A DNA stretch of 64,000 nt, taken from NCBI GenBank assembly GCA_949282265.1, contig CASDOZ010000005.1, forward strand, positions 62,001 to 126,000. The letters are read 5' to 3'. Numbering within the stretch: position 1 is the stretch's first letter; every line of letters starts with the position of its first letter. Below the pieces are notes generated by a model. The model made no database searches. It was not told the DNA's origin and worked only from the letters and a program-made list of their open reading frames with translations. Shown piece by piece: positions 1 to 8,502 of this stretch. The stretch comes from an uncultured Bacteroidales bacterium (lineage in GTDB: Bacteria > Bacteroidota > Bacteroidia > Bacteroidales > Paludibacteraceae). Made by a program: the position numbers and the translations under genes.

Positions 1-477
1 TTGATGATATGTCTTTTTTCCCAACGCAATAACTTTATCCGGCAATTTCTCATATGCTAAGACACTCCAATGCTCCATAGCAACCATGGGAATCTTATAT
101 TTTTGTTTTAAATATAAGGCGAGAAACGACTTTTGTAAATAATGAGAAAAAATAACATCGGGAACACCAAATTCACTTATTACTTTGTTATATAATTTAT
201 CTAATTGTTTCCTCATTACCCAATATGCAAATTTTTGACCTCCACATAAATTTAATAATCTAAATGGTAAAAAATAAGAATCATAATACACGACTTTATT
301 TATTGTGGTCCTGCTTATTCCCCATTTCCTATAATACCAGCGGAATCTACTATCTACACTTATCACAACTACTTTATGGCCTAATGCTATTAAGGCATCG
401 GCTTGGTCTTTCTCAAAACAACCCCATTGAGGATCTCTAGGAGAGGGAACACCACGTGAAACTAATAATATAAACAT
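1..477 (-). CDS. Glycosyltransferase family 4 protein, N-terminal part (runs off the window)
   Basis: The ATG at 477 opens a frame of 159 codons with no stop before the window edge, so only the N-terminal half is present. The protein begins MFILLVSRGVPSPRDPQWG and continues with an acidic/aromatic segment and a second strand (KVVVISVDSRF). This is the donor-independent N-terminal Rossmann half typical of GT-B fold GT4 enzymes, where such a strand precedes a glycine-rich loop. The C-terminal half with the nucleotide-sugar site lies outside. It starts 11 bases after the WbsX-like gene and is probably co-transcribed with it from the box at 1688-1695. By location it should add a sugar to the surface polysaccharide repeat unit in the cytoplasm. 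Donor and acceptor cannot be told. Confidence 0.75.
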   Translation of the reverse strand, partial: MFILLVSRGVPSPRDPQWGCFEKDQADALIALGHKVVVISVDSRFRWYYRKWGISRTTINKVVYYDSYFLPFRLLNLCGGQKFAYWVMRKQLDKLYNKVISEFGVPDVIFSHYLQKSFLALYLKQKYKIPMVAMEHWSVLAYEKLPDKVIALGKKTYHQ

Positions 478-488
478 ATTCCATCTGA

Positions 489-1661
489 TTAATCGAACAA
501 ACATTCTTTCAACACATCCAAAAAACCATGACCATACTTTAAATCAGGTTCCACATAATTGCCCTCTGCCCATTCATTCCAAGATTTTAAAAACAAGATT
601 TTATGTTCTTCTTGTTTGTCCTGCAACAAATCCAAAGCCGCGACAACCATCTTTTTAAAATTATCTGGTGTCGAATTCACATAAATGCCATTCATTCCCG
701 ATCTGGGACTTCTATCCCATTGTGGTAAAAGAGAAGGATAAACATTCTCCCATTTATCTTCATTCACATAATAATGTCGAATTATCTTATGATAATCGTA
801 TTTATCCAACATTGAAACATTAAAACGAACAGATAATTGACGATGGAGCAAAAACCAAAAGCGGTTCTTCACTAATGCTTCAGAACGCCATGTTCCAAAA
901 GAAGCAACAGCGTCAAAACCCAACCGTTCTGTAACAAAATTATAATATTTTGCAGCCTCATTCGGATCGAATAACCCTTTTGCATACACATTGCCATTCA
1001 TATCCTTTAAACCTCTTCCATTTGTATTCTGAGTATAACCAACAAAATGAATTCCTTTCAAACCATTCTGAATTGCCAGTTCACGCCAACAAGGAATAAA
1101 ATCAGGTGGTAAAGCATAGGGATCAAAAACAACAAACAAAGGTTTGCCGTCTATACAAATATAACGCGAATCCTTAAATGCCTTCAGAGCGTACATAAAA
1201 TGAGCAATATAATCCTCTTTTCCTGGATATAATTGTTGGGCAATCATGCCATCTGTTTGTCCCATCTTTCTTTTTGTCCACGTTTTAGTAGTCCAACTAT
1301 GATTTGCCCAACCCAAACAAAATGGGAAATCAGGTTTCCCACTGGCCAAAACTTCATTAAAAGGCCGCTCCAATAACTGTTTGCCATTACCAAACCAATA
1401 ATGCCAATAACAAAAGCCTTCTATGCCAGCTTCACGAGCCATTTGGGCCTGCGCTTCCCTCACTTCTGGAACACGCAAATCATAAAATCCCAAATCTGCA
1501 GGTATTCGCGGTTGGTAATGCCCTCGGAACAAAGGTTTGGCTTTTGCTACGTTTGTCCATTCGGTAAATCCTTTTCCCCACCATTTGTCATTCTCAGGTA
1601 TTGGATGAAATTGAGGTAAATAAAAAGCTATGACACGTGCTTTTTTATTTTTTTGTTCCAT
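489..1661 (-). CDS. WbsX-like glycan biosynthesis protein (GH99-like fold)
   Basis: A 390-residue protein of the WbsX family, which occurs in O-antigen and capsule loci and shares a TIM-barrel fold with glycoside hydrolase family 99. Visible family motifs are YLPQFHP at residues 14-20, GFTEWTNV at 31-38, YWHYWF at about 85-90 and SWNEWAEG near 360-367. The length is usual for a single-domain member. It has no signal peptide, so it should act in the cytoplasm. Whether these proteins are transferases or hydrolases in polysaccharide synthesis is not settled. It carries its own -7 box (1688-1695) and is followed closely by a GT4 gene, so the two form a separate transcription unit at the end of the glycan locus. 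Confidence 0.85.
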   Translation of the reverse strand: MEQKNKKARVIAFYLPQFHPIPENDKWWGKGFTEWTNVAKAKPLFRGHYQPRIPADLGFYDLRVPEVREAQAQMAREAGIEGFCYWHYWFGNGKQLLERPFNEVLASGKPDFPFCLGWANHSWTTKTWTKRKMGQTDGMIAQQLYPGKEDYIAHFMYALKAFKDSRYICIDGKPLFVVFDPYALPPDFIPCWRELAIQNGLKGIHFVGYTQNTNGRGLKDMNGNVYAKGLFDPNEAAKYYNFVTERLGFDAVASFGTWRSEALVKNRFWFLLHRQLSVRFNVSMLDKYDYHKIIRHYYVNEDKWENVYPSLLPQWDRSPRSGMNGIYVNSTPDNFKKMVVAALDLLQDKQEEHKILFLKSWNEWAEGNYVEPDLKYGHGFLDVLKECLFD

Positions 1662-1687
1662 TTTATTGCTTTTATTAGAAATATGTG

Positions 1688-1695
1688 CAAAATTA
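1688..1695 (-). promoter_or_regulatory. Bacteroidetes -7 box for the WbsX-GT4 unit
   Basis: On the minus strand the sequence reads TAATTTTG, matching the TAnnTTTG consensus of the primary Bacteroidetes sigma factor, 26 bases before the WbsX start codon. No convincing TTG-type -33 element was identified. Confidence 0.55.
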
Positions 1696-1797
1696 CATAT
1701 TTATTTGACATCTTGAAAATACAGCAAGATTTCTCAAGAACATCAGATGCGACGCCGTGTCTGCTGCGATTTCTGAACATACCATCCGTTCATTCGA

Positions 1798-2307
1798 TTA
1801 TATAAGGGTATAGTCAATGGATACGAGGTAGTTATTGTTTCTGGGTTGTGGTCGTCCGGATGGTGCGGGAGGGTCGTAAAGGAAGCGGCCGTCGGGGGTG
1901 AAATCAAGTTGAGTAAGATGGACCAAGCCTTTCACCGGATCGGTAATTCTGCGTAGGAGTATACCGCCGTGGTTGACACCGAAGAGCCAGTTGTGGATAC
2001 CTCTGACCATGAAATGTCTCATCGGGTTCTGCCTTAAGTCCACATTATATACACCTATCAATGCTCCAGGAATAGTGCTCAAAAAATTATTGTAATTCAA
2101 AAAAGTCCCCTCACTATACCGAACTTGCTGATTAAAGACATTTTCTAGGTCATTAATCTTTTTTCTCGTAGCTTTTTCTATCAGATTGCAGGCAAAAGCA
2201 GCGCACGGACAAAGTTTTTCCTTAAACATAAAATCTCTACTTGTTACTGAGAAATCACTTTCAGTCATGAATCTTAATATCTTATTACTCTCGTCCGTTG
2301 AAATCAT
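1798..2307 (-). CDS. Hypothetical protein associated with the DUF2589 cassette
   Basis: I do not recognise this 169-residue protein. It has no signal peptide or membrane segment. It has a cysteine-rich stretch (KLCPCAAFACNL, residues 31-42) and, further on, three histidines (98, 105, 113) in a segment rich in glycine and aromatics (HNWLFGVNHGG, 105-115). It ends with a proline-rich tail (about 145-156) and a short beta-like strand. A Cys-then-His order is found in papain-like folds, but I see no family signature that proves this. It lies 80 bases downstream of the third DUF2589-like gene on the same strand and is probably part of that unit. Confidence 0.6.
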   Translation of the reverse strand: MISTDESNKILRFMTESDFSVTSRDFMFKEKLCPCAAFACNLIEKATRKKINDLENVFNQQVRYSEGTFLNYNNFLSTIPGALIGVYNVDLRQNPMRHFMVRGIHNWLFGVNHGGILLRRITDPVKGLVHLTQLDFTPDGRFLYDPPAPSGRPQPRNNNYLVSIDYTLI

Positions 2308-2387
2308 AGTGTCTGCATTTTTTACAAATTCATAACCACAAATGGTTGTTTAACATTACTTAAAACAATATAAATCTGTTCCACTCT

Positions 2388-2840
2388 CTATATTTGTCGT
2401 TTAAGGACAGTTTCGTATCCTTCTATAATCTGTTTAACTCCTGCAGTTGACTCCTTCGGTGCTATGGTTATCTCCAATTTGCCTAAAGTGGAGTTCTGCA
2501 TCTTACGCTTGGAGTCGGGAAAATCCACCAGCAGTTCATCATTTTCCACATAAAGACGAAACTCTGCCGTGAAAACCGCTTTTTCTATCTGTGTCTGCGT
2601 ATAAGGTACCAATGTAATCAATGGAACTTCCACAATAGCTTCTGTTGGTTGCCCATCATCATCTAAGGTTGGATAATCCAGCTTTATCGTTTTAGGTTTC
2701 AACGTGTTCGCATCAGCACCCTGTTCTTCACTTTTATCAAAATACTGCTGTAAAAAATCCTCTGCATTATCTTTAGTTCCATCAATAGCAGCACATACTG
2801 CCTCATGGATTGCTTCTACCAATCTTCTAAAACGTATCAT
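2388..2840 (-). CDS. Divergent DUF2589-like protein
   Basis: A 150-residue soluble protein. Residues 72-80 (VPLITLVPY) followed by an alternating hydrophobic stretch ending FRLYV match the pattern seen in both full DUF2589 proteins upstream (PLLCLLPINSLAVD and PMLTVIPINSLAVD). I read it as a shortened third paralogue. Its N-terminus is helical and lacks the AAxKANAMM-type helix of the other two. Its start codon overlaps the stop of the zinc-ribbon gene by 4 bases, so they are translationally coupled. The molecular function of DUF2589 is unknown to me. Confidence 0.6.
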   Translation of the reverse strand: MIRFRRLVEAIHEAVCAAIDGTKDNAEDFLQQYFDKSEEQGADANTLKPKTIKLDYPTLDDDGQPTEAIVEVPLITLVPYTQTQIEKAVFTAEFRLYVENDELLVDFPDSKRKMQNSTLGKLEITIAPKESTAGVKQIIEGYETVLKRQI

Positions 2841-3046
2841 GAAATCTTATTTTCTCCTTGGTTTTGTCGCAAGTTTTCCAATTTCTCCAACGCCTCTCGT
2901 ACTTTTTCCGAAGTTCCTGTAGGCATACTGATCCTTGAACCACACTGTGGACAATAAAAAGAAGTTCCTCTCAATAGTTGCTCTAAATTAAAAGGAATAG
3001 GAGTCCTGCAAATGGGGCATGGTATTAGTTTATCCAATGAATCCAT
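2837..3046 (-). CDS. Small zinc-ribbon protein
   Basis: A 69-residue protein with two CxxC knuckles, CPIC at 10-13 and CPQC at 32-35, spaced as in a zinc ribbon, followed by a charged helix (residues 46-65) with coiled-coil character. Such ribbons usually bind a nucleic acid or a partner protein, but nothing here decides between them. It sits 3 bases after one DUF2589 gene and overlaps the next DUF2589-like gene by 4 bases, which ties it firmly to the cassette. Confidence 0.75.
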   Translation of the reverse strand: MDSLDKLIPCPICRTPIPFNLEQLLRGTSFYCPQCGSRISMPTGTSEKVREALEKLENLRQNQGENKIS

Positions 3047-3049
3047 ATT

Positions 3050-3649
3050 TTATTCTTCATTATTGTTATTGTTTGTTGCATCGCCCGGTAATGGTTGGAT
3101 GGCATTCGTATACAAATCAATCACCGTGCAAATACCTTTTGGTAATGGTAATGGAGCTGCGGTAAGCGTTACTTTTAAATGGCTTTCGCTTTGAGTTTGA
3201 TGCTTTAAGTTGGCATTTTCTGTTTTAGCCAGCCTCACATTTAATGCAGCTTTCCGTCTCATGGCTCCTCCTGGTGTATTAGCTTTATAGGAAGAAACAG
3301 AAGTAACATCAAGAGAAAAATCAATCTTGACAGAATCGACAGCCAAAGAATTTATCGGCAAAAGGCACAATAGGGGCATTTGAAAATCCATCTCCCTGAT
3401 TTTCAACTCTGATGTGCCATCTTCCCGGTATATCACATTGCTTTTTGCCAATTTCATTACCACCATCACTGGTGTTAATGTACCCTTTTCATCCGCTGTG
3501 AAACAATAATCCAGCAAGAAGCGGGTTTGTCCACTCACCATCATCGCATTGGCTTTTGAAGCTGCCACCAGTGGAGCACTGATAACAGCTTCAATATTAC
3601 TTTCACCACCGAACGAAAACGCTGACTTATTTTTTGCTTTCGATTCCAC
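3050..3649 (-). CDS. DUF2589 domain-containing protein (second paralogue)
   Basis: A 199-residue cytoplasmic protein. The N-terminal helix (about 21-50: APLVAASKANAMM then QTRFLLDYCF) and the strand MPLLCLLPINSLAVD (91-105) closely parallel the neighbouring paralogue, which has PLNAAAKANAAMALTQTKF and LPMLTVIPINSLAVD. The C-terminus contains PLPLPKGICTVIDLYTNAIQ, matching the QLPVPKGVNTIIEAF segment of the paralogue. DUF2589 is a family without an assigned activity. The gene lies 5 bases downstream of the paralogue and 3 bases before the zinc-ribbon gene. Confidence 0.8.
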   Translation of the reverse strand: MESKAKNKSAFSFGGESNIEAVISAPLVAASKANAMMVSGQTRFLLDYCFTADEKGTLTPVMVVMKLAKSNVIYREDGTSELKIREMDFQMPLLCLLPINSLAVDSVKIDFSLDVTSVSSYKANTPGGAMRRKAALNVRLAKTENANLKHQTQSESHLKVTLTAAPLPLPKGICTVIDLYTNAIQPLPGDATNNNNNEE

Positions 3650-3654
3650 TCTTA

Positions 3655-4383
3655 TTAATTAGAATTGGGCATTTCAATGGGCTGTATTGCCTGCGTGAAG
3701 GCTTCAATAATAGTATTTACTCCTTTAGGAACAGGTAATTGACATGCATGGACATTAACCGTATATTTTGCTGAATTGCTTTTTTCATAATGCGTGTCAT
3801 GTGTAGATGAATCCTTTGAGGAATAACTTGCCGAACCTTTGATGGAAACAGACAGCGGTCCCCAACCAAGTTTGGTATCAAGAGAAGCCTCTGCTTTTGT
3901 CTCCTTTTCAGATGTTGTGTTTTCTGTTTCCGAGAAACTGGATTTCACTTCCATTTCAAAAGAGATATCTACCATATCGACAGCCAATGAATTAATCGGA
4001 ATAACGGTCAACATTGGCAAATTGAATGTTGTTACAACCGGCTTGATTACTGGTTCCATTCTTTTTACATGCGTTTGTTCATCCTCATTTTCTTCATAGC
4101 CAATTACCCCTCTCTCCAAAGCCATTTCTATCATAATAGGCTTATAACTAACATGTTTCAAAGTTGCTGGAGCATCAGCTCCATATAAAGCCTTATAGGA
4201 TTCCTTTTCCTTGTCACTCAGATCCGTTTGAATTTTCTCAAAACAAGTTTCCAACAAGAACTTTGTCTGTGTCAATGCCATGGCCGCATTTGCCTTTGCT
4301 GCAGCATTTAAAGGACCTCCTATCAGATCCTCCATAGGAAGGCCTGAAAACTGTTGGGCCATCGAAACTAATTCCTTTTCCAT
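3655..4383 (-). CDS. DUF2589 domain-containing protein (first paralogue)
   Basis: A 242-residue protein and the first gene of the cassette. It shows an alanine-rich helix (residues 25-40) and then TKFLLETCF (40-48). Two acidic linkers follow (53-75 and 97-108), and then the core strand LPMLTVIPINSLAVD (122-136). A Ser/Thr/Glu-rich low-complexity region (about 148-215) and a C-terminal VPKGVNTIIEAFTQAIQPI element complete it. There is no signal peptide. The pairing of two similar DUF2589 genes suggests a hetero-oligomer, which is inference. A possible -7 box lies at 4493-4500. Confidence 0.8.
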   Translation of the reverse strand: MEKELVSMAQQFSGLPMEDLIGGPLNAAAKANAAMALTQTKFLLETCFEKIQTDLSDKEKESYKALYGADAPATLKHVSYKPIMIEMALERGVIGYEENEDEQTHVKRMEPVIKPVVTTFNLPMLTVIPINSLAVDMVDISFEMEVKSSFSETENTTSEKETKAEASLDTKLGWGPLSVSIKGSASYSSKDSSTHDTHYEKSNSAKYTVNVHACQLPVPKGVNTIIEAFTQAIQPIEMPNSN

Positions 4384-4492
4384 AAATTTTTGAATTTAGA
4401 GTTATTACATTGCATACAAAACAATAGTTTTCTTACCCAACACCTTATTCTTTCCCTATATGTTTCATTGGGGAAAAAGCGTACTTCCACTC

Positions 4493-4500
4493 CAAATTTA
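4493..4500 (-). promoter_or_regulatory. Possible -7 box for the DUF2589 cassette
   Basis: The minus strand reads TAAATTTG, a full match to TAnnTTTG, 109 bases before the first DUF2589 start. It lies in the 152-base gap that separates the cassette from the acetyltransferase gene, the largest gap in the glycan locus. The long leader makes this less certain. Confidence 0.35.
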
Positions 4501-4535
4501 TTGTCTGCATCCATTTTTGCGAATATAATGGTTCT

Positions 4536-5180
4536 TTATCTATTATGCAAATTTTTAACTTCTCGCATCACCTTAATTACTTTAGCCGGGATTCCGGCAG
4601 CCACACAATAAGGCGGAATATCATGCGTAACAACACTGTTGGCTGCAATAATTGCACCTTTTCCAATATGTACTCCAGGCATAATAGATACCTTCGTTCC
4701 AATCCACACATTATCTTCAATTATCACAGGACCTTTTGAAGATAGAGGCCTAAGATTCGGTGCTATATCCAACAATTCTGCAACAGATGCGCCATGGGCA
4801 TTATCTGTAATCAATATGTTTGGTCCCGTCAAAACTCCGTTACCAATCCGAATGCTATTAATGGCTGTAATCTGAGAATAATCCCGGATAGAAGTTCCAT
4901 CACCAATAATTATTTCCGGCTTAAATTGTTGTCCCTTGTAATTATCCCAAGCCGTCAACTCCACATTGAAACCGATAGACACCCTCTCTCCTACTTGCAT
5001 GTATTTCAAGCCACGCACATGAGAAAACGAGCCGATGATGGATGATTTACCAAACTTTTTAAATTGGCGTACGTAATATCCAGTATAAAGTTGTAGCTTA
5101 ACAGTTTTACATTTCTCATTTATCCACGGAGAATATAAATATGACCATAAACGACCCAATAATTTCAACAAGATTTTCAT
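4536..5180 (-). CDS. Acyltransferase of the left-handed beta-helix (hexapeptide repeat) family
   Basis: A 214-residue enzyme with hexapeptide repeats from about residue 88 onward (IIIGDGTSIRDY, SIRIGNGVLTG, VIIEDNVWIGTKVSIMPGV, HIGKGAIIAANSVV). It has the DNAHG segment (126-130) with the histidine expected in xenobiotic/maltose-type O-acetyltransferases, and it ends with the usual AAGIPAKVIK. It should transfer an acetyl group from acetyl-CoA to a sugar of the repeat unit and act as a trimer, by family. Its start overlaps the end of the GT4 gene by 4 bases. The N-terminal 45 residues are basic and not part of the helix. Confidence 0.85.
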   Translation of the reverse strand: MKILLKLLGRLWSYLYSPWINEKCKTVKLQLYTGYYVRQFKKFGKSSIIGSFSHVRGLKYMQVGERVSIGFNVELTAWDNYKGQQFKPEIIIGDGTSIRDYSQITAINSIRIGNGVLTGPNILITDNAHGASVAELLDIAPNLRPLSSKGPVIIEDNVWIGTKVSIMPGVHIGKGAIIAANSVVTHDIPPYCVAAGIPAKVIKVMREVKNLHNR

Positions 5181-6340
5181 TTGCTCAAAATTTGATTATA
5201 AAATTCATATACTCGCTGCGCATGACGTTCATTTGTATATAAGGCTTTTACGACTTGCTGTGAACGCTCAATCATCGGGAAATAATGTTTAATGCCATTA
5301 TCCACAACCTCACACATAGCCTGCACTAATTCTTGATGATTTGAATACCTCAATGCAATTTCCTTTCCTGTCATTTCCAATCCATTATCAAACTGCTCTT
5401 TTGTTCCTGCCGTATCACGGCCCAGTACTAAAGCTCCATTAAATTGCGCTTCAGTGGTAATAAACCCAAAGCCTTCAGAACGGGAAGGGACTATCATCAA
5501 ATAAGCCTTTGCCATTAAATCCAAAACATCCTTACGCATTCCCAAGAGATCAACTTTGGTTTCAATCTTCATACGCCGAACTTCATTTGTTAGAAAATCA
5601 CGATATTGAGTGTTTGACGTATCACCAGCAATCTTTAATCTTATATCAAGATTCGGACGCAACAAACAAAATTCCGCAAACGCCTTTAGCAATTCTAAAA
5701 CGCCCTTTGCCGGCTCTAAACGGCCAGCAAAAAGAAAATAATTGTCTTTTTGCCTATTAAACATTATCTGCTTTCCCGATAGTACACCATCATATATCAC
5801 ACAAGAATCCTCATTGCCTAGTTTTGAATGTTTTTGAATATCCTTTGTAATACAAATTGCATAAGAATGTTTTTTCAAATTTTTCAAAAAACAAGAACGC
5901 ATTGGATAGTGATATAATGCAAAATCTTTGTCCCCATACTCACGAACATGATAAATATGCGGAATCTTCAATTGCTTTGCCACTCTATAACCAATATCTA
6001 TAACGCTCACATTAGTGTGTATTATATCCGGCCGGAACAACTTTACAATCTCACGCAATTTACAAGAAGCCATATAATTCACCCCAATGCGACCACATAA
6101 ACGGGGTAAAAACATCACATAGTCTTTCCAATGTCTTAATGGAGGATAAACAGCCATACGATAATTTAAGACAACAGTTGGTATCCCTTTTTTGCTATAC
6201 AACTCACACATACCATCAGCTGCAGGGAATATGACCAAAGGCTGAACGTCCAATCTCATTAAGCCGTCCAACATATTCATAAAAGCTTTACTTCCTCCAC
6301 CAAAAAGAGTAACAGAACTTGTAACAAAAAGTATCTTCAT
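5177..6340 (-). CDS. Glycosyltransferase family 4 protein
   Basis: A 387-residue GT-B enzyme. The N-terminal half starts MKILFVTSSVTLFGGGSKAF, with the glycine-rich acceptor loop. The C-terminal half has FLFAGRLEPAKGVLELLKAF and VPSRSEGFGFITTEA, the latter carrying the conserved EGFGxxxxE donor-binding motif. The length is normal for the family. It sits between a GT2 gene (4-base gap) and the acetyltransferase gene (4-base overlap) in one operon. It should add one residue of the lipid-linked repeat unit on the cytoplasmic membrane face. Donor sugar unknown. Confidence 0.88.
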   Translation of the reverse strand: MKILFVTSSVTLFGGGSKAFMNMLDGLMRLDVQPLVIFPAADGMCELYSKKGIPTVVLNYRMAVYPPLRHWKDYVMFLPRLCGRIGVNYMASCKLREIVKLFRPDIIHTNVSVIDIGYRVAKQLKIPHIYHVREYGDKDFALYHYPMRSCFLKNLKKHSYAICITKDIQKHSKLGNEDSCVIYDGVLSGKQIMFNRQKDNYFLFAGRLEPAKGVLELLKAFAEFCLLRPNLDIRLKIAGDTSNTQYRDFLTNEVRRMKIETKVDLLGMRKDVLDLMAKAYLMIVPSRSEGFGFITTEAQFNGALVLGRDTAGTKEQFDNGLEMTGKEIALRYSNHQELVQAMCEVVDNGIKHYFPMIERSQQVVKALYTNERHAQRVYEFYNQILSK

Positions 6341-6344
6341 ATTC

Positions 6345-7235
6345 TTATAGCCAGTTGGGCCCTATAGTTACATCTTGCTTTCTACTAAATAGTATTTTAC
6401 GATATTTAAGTAACAAATTCAACATCTCGCACGCAAAAAGGCCTGGGACATATTGTTTTTCCCATAATGCATGCACATAGCAATCCTTCAGCACTTTTAT
6501 ATATGATTTTATTCGTTTCGACAATGATAAATTAATATCAGTGGCCACAAACAGCAAACGGCGATATAACCATCTTTTTTTATATGCAGTCATATTGCCA
6601 TGAACTTCTCTGTCGTGATACATCAAGGCTTGTGGCACCAAAAAAACAGGGATTCCATGATACTTCAAGCGCTGATAATAATTATTATCTTCTCCATAAT
6701 GAAAAAACAGGGGATTAAAGCCGCCTATCGTCTTTAACATTGACACTGGCATTAACCAACAAGCAGCGCATATTTCTCCAATTTCATATATTTGTTTTGG
6801 TTTTGCTAAAAGAAAATCATCTACCAATTTTTGAGCTTTAGATATGGTTGCAATCTTAACTATATAATCGATTTTTGACCCATCGCCATTGCAATGTAAA
6901 GGAGAAAAAAGAGATTTTCCGTCACTTTGTTGCAACAGCAATTCCAAAGCATCAGGATGCAATGCTGCATCTTGATTTAACAACAACACATAATCTGCAT
7001 CATGTTCCAAAGCATATTTAAACCCTACATTATTAGCCTGACCAAAACCAAGATTTTTCTTTTGGGGAAACAAAACCACTTCCGGATAGTTTTTGCGTAT
7101 ATACTCAACACTACCATCGGAAGAAGCGTTGTCTATTACCACAGGAACCGATTTTATGGTTGACTGCCACAAACTTGTTAAACAACGGTCAATCCACGGC
7201 ATTGCATTATAAGTAACTATAATAGTATAGATCAT
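6345..7235 (-). CDS. Glycosyltransferase family 2 protein
   Basis: A 296-residue GT-A enzyme. It opens with YTIIVTYNAMPWIDRCLTSL, and the nucleotide-binding VVIDNASSDGS follows. Then come LGFGQANNVGFKYAL and DYVLLLNQDAALHPDAL (about 100-116), where NQDA replaces the DxD metal motif as in rhamnosyltransferase-like members. The ED acceptor region (FFHYGEDNNYYQRLKYHG) is present near 190-207. This pattern fits the rhamnosyltransferase WbbL-like branch, but sugar specificity is inference. The dTDP-glucose dehydratase encoded upstream would be consistent with a dTDP-deoxysugar donor. Confidence 0.88.
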   Translation of the reverse strand: MIYTIIVTYNAMPWIDRCLTSLWQSTIKSVPVVIDNASSDGSVEYIRKNYPEVVLFPQKKNLGFGQANNVGFKYALEHDADYVLLLNQDAALHPDALELLLQQSDGKSLFSPLHCNGDGSKIDYIVKIATISKAQKLVDDFLLAKPKQIYEIGEICAACWLMPVSMLKTIGGFNPLFFHYGEDNNYYQRLKYHGIPVFLVPQALMYHDREVHGNMTAYKKRWLYRRLLFVATDINLSLSKRIKSYIKVLKDCYVHALWEKQYVPGLFACEMLNLLLKYRKILFSRKQDVTIGPNWL

Positions 7236-7247
7236 CTTTTGCTATAA

Positions 7248-8501
7248 TTATTTCAATTTAAATCTATAATGAAAACAAAAAGCCATAACAACAGCTAATA
7301 TCAACATAATGGTATAATGGTAATGAATATAGCGATAATAGAATATACCAAAAACAGGTATTACACCCATACAAAACACAATCAACACCTGCCCAAATGA
7401 AATAGTTGTAATGTTACTCCGTGGAAAAACCATATTGCATAGTAACCAAAAACACAGTACCCATAATACTGTATTTATAACACCAGTATCCAAAAGAAAG
7501 ACACCTAAAAAAGTAGCAAATACCGGAGTAAAAAAACCGTGTACATCTTGCCTGACTTCGCTATCATAATCTTGTCCTAAGGCAAAATGAGCATAAAAAG
7601 GGAAAACACGATCAACAAATCTCACATTCTGATTTGCATTTTCATAGAAATAGCAAAAGTTCAAATAGCCCTGACCTGCATATTGCAAAGCACCTCCTGC
7701 CGCGCCAGAATCTTTTTCTCCAAAACGGGCTATTGTTACTACTCCAACATAAACGACAAAAAACATACAAAGTGGAAATAAAATCAATTTCAGCCACCGT
7801 CGTTGAGAATTGCCTATAAATGCCTTGAATAAAACTATGCAAAACAAAAACATCTGAGCATAAAATATAAATTCCGTTCTATCTGCTGCCTGAATTGCCA
7901 CCAGTGGTGTACTCAAAGAAATAAACAATAGCCCTAAATTATACCACCATGGTTTTTGCAAAAAACAAATGCTATAAAAAAACATCGGCAAAGCCAATAT
8001 CGTTGCTTTATTAAAATAATAGATATATCCCAATATCATAGGCAATGATTTTGCTTTTTGCTGTGCTATCGTTTCATCTCCCACATAATGTGCAGAACGT
8101 ACCTCAAGAAAATCTCCTCGCAGGATATCCATTGTGCTATCAGCGATGATATAAAGATTTAAAATTGATATTCCTAAAAGGAAAAATGCAAAAAAATCAA
8201 ACAAACGAACAGATGACAATGTTATTGATTCTATCTGAACACTGTGTATTTTACTAAACGGGATTATAGTTAGGGTCAATAATACACAATATAACACAGT
8301 GGGTATAAATCTTAAATTTAAAGTTTGGGCATCAAACAAAACGCCTCCTGCGCCAATAAGATTAAGTTTTACCAACAATAGGGCAAAGAAAGATGTTAAA
8401 GCATATAGTGCACTTATGTATACACATACATCTATACCCTTATGTTGTCTATAAAAAACCATTGTAAGTGATAGAAAATACACAAATGGAACATAAATCA
8501 T
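7248..8501 (-). CDS. Predicted O-antigen/capsule polymerase (Wzy-like)
   Basis: A 417-residue protein with about ten to twelve hydrophobic segments spread over its length and a soluble loop of roughly residues 240-325 (FGEKDSGAAGG ... FYAHFALGQDYDSEVRQDVHGFF). That layout fits an oligosaccharide repeat-unit polymerase, which joins repeat units in the periplasm after flipping. Wzy proteins share little sequence, so the call rests on topology, length and position between the pyruvyl transferase and glycosyltransferase genes, with a flippase in the same operon. Confidence 0.75.
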   Translation of the reverse strand: MIYVPFVYFLSLTMVFYRQHKGIDVCVYISALYALTSFFALLLVKLNLIGAGGVLFDAQTLNLRFIPTVLYCVLLTLTIIPFSKIHSVQIESITLSSVRLFDFFAFFLLGISILNLYIIADSTMDILRGDFLEVRSAHYVGDETIAQQKAKSLPMILGYIYYFNKATILALPMFFYSICFLQKPWWYNLGLLFISLSTPLVAIQAADRTEFIFYAQMFLFCIVLFKAFIGNSQRRWLKLILFPLCMFFVVYVGVVTIARFGEKDSGAAGGALQYAGQGYLNFCYFYENANQNVRFVDRVFPFYAHFALGQDYDSEVRQDVHGFFTPVFATFLGVFLLDTGVINTVLWVLCFWLLCNMVFPRSNITTISFGQVLIVFCMGVIPVFGIFYYRYIHYHYTIMLILAVVMAFCFHYRFKLK

Positions 8502-8502
8502 A

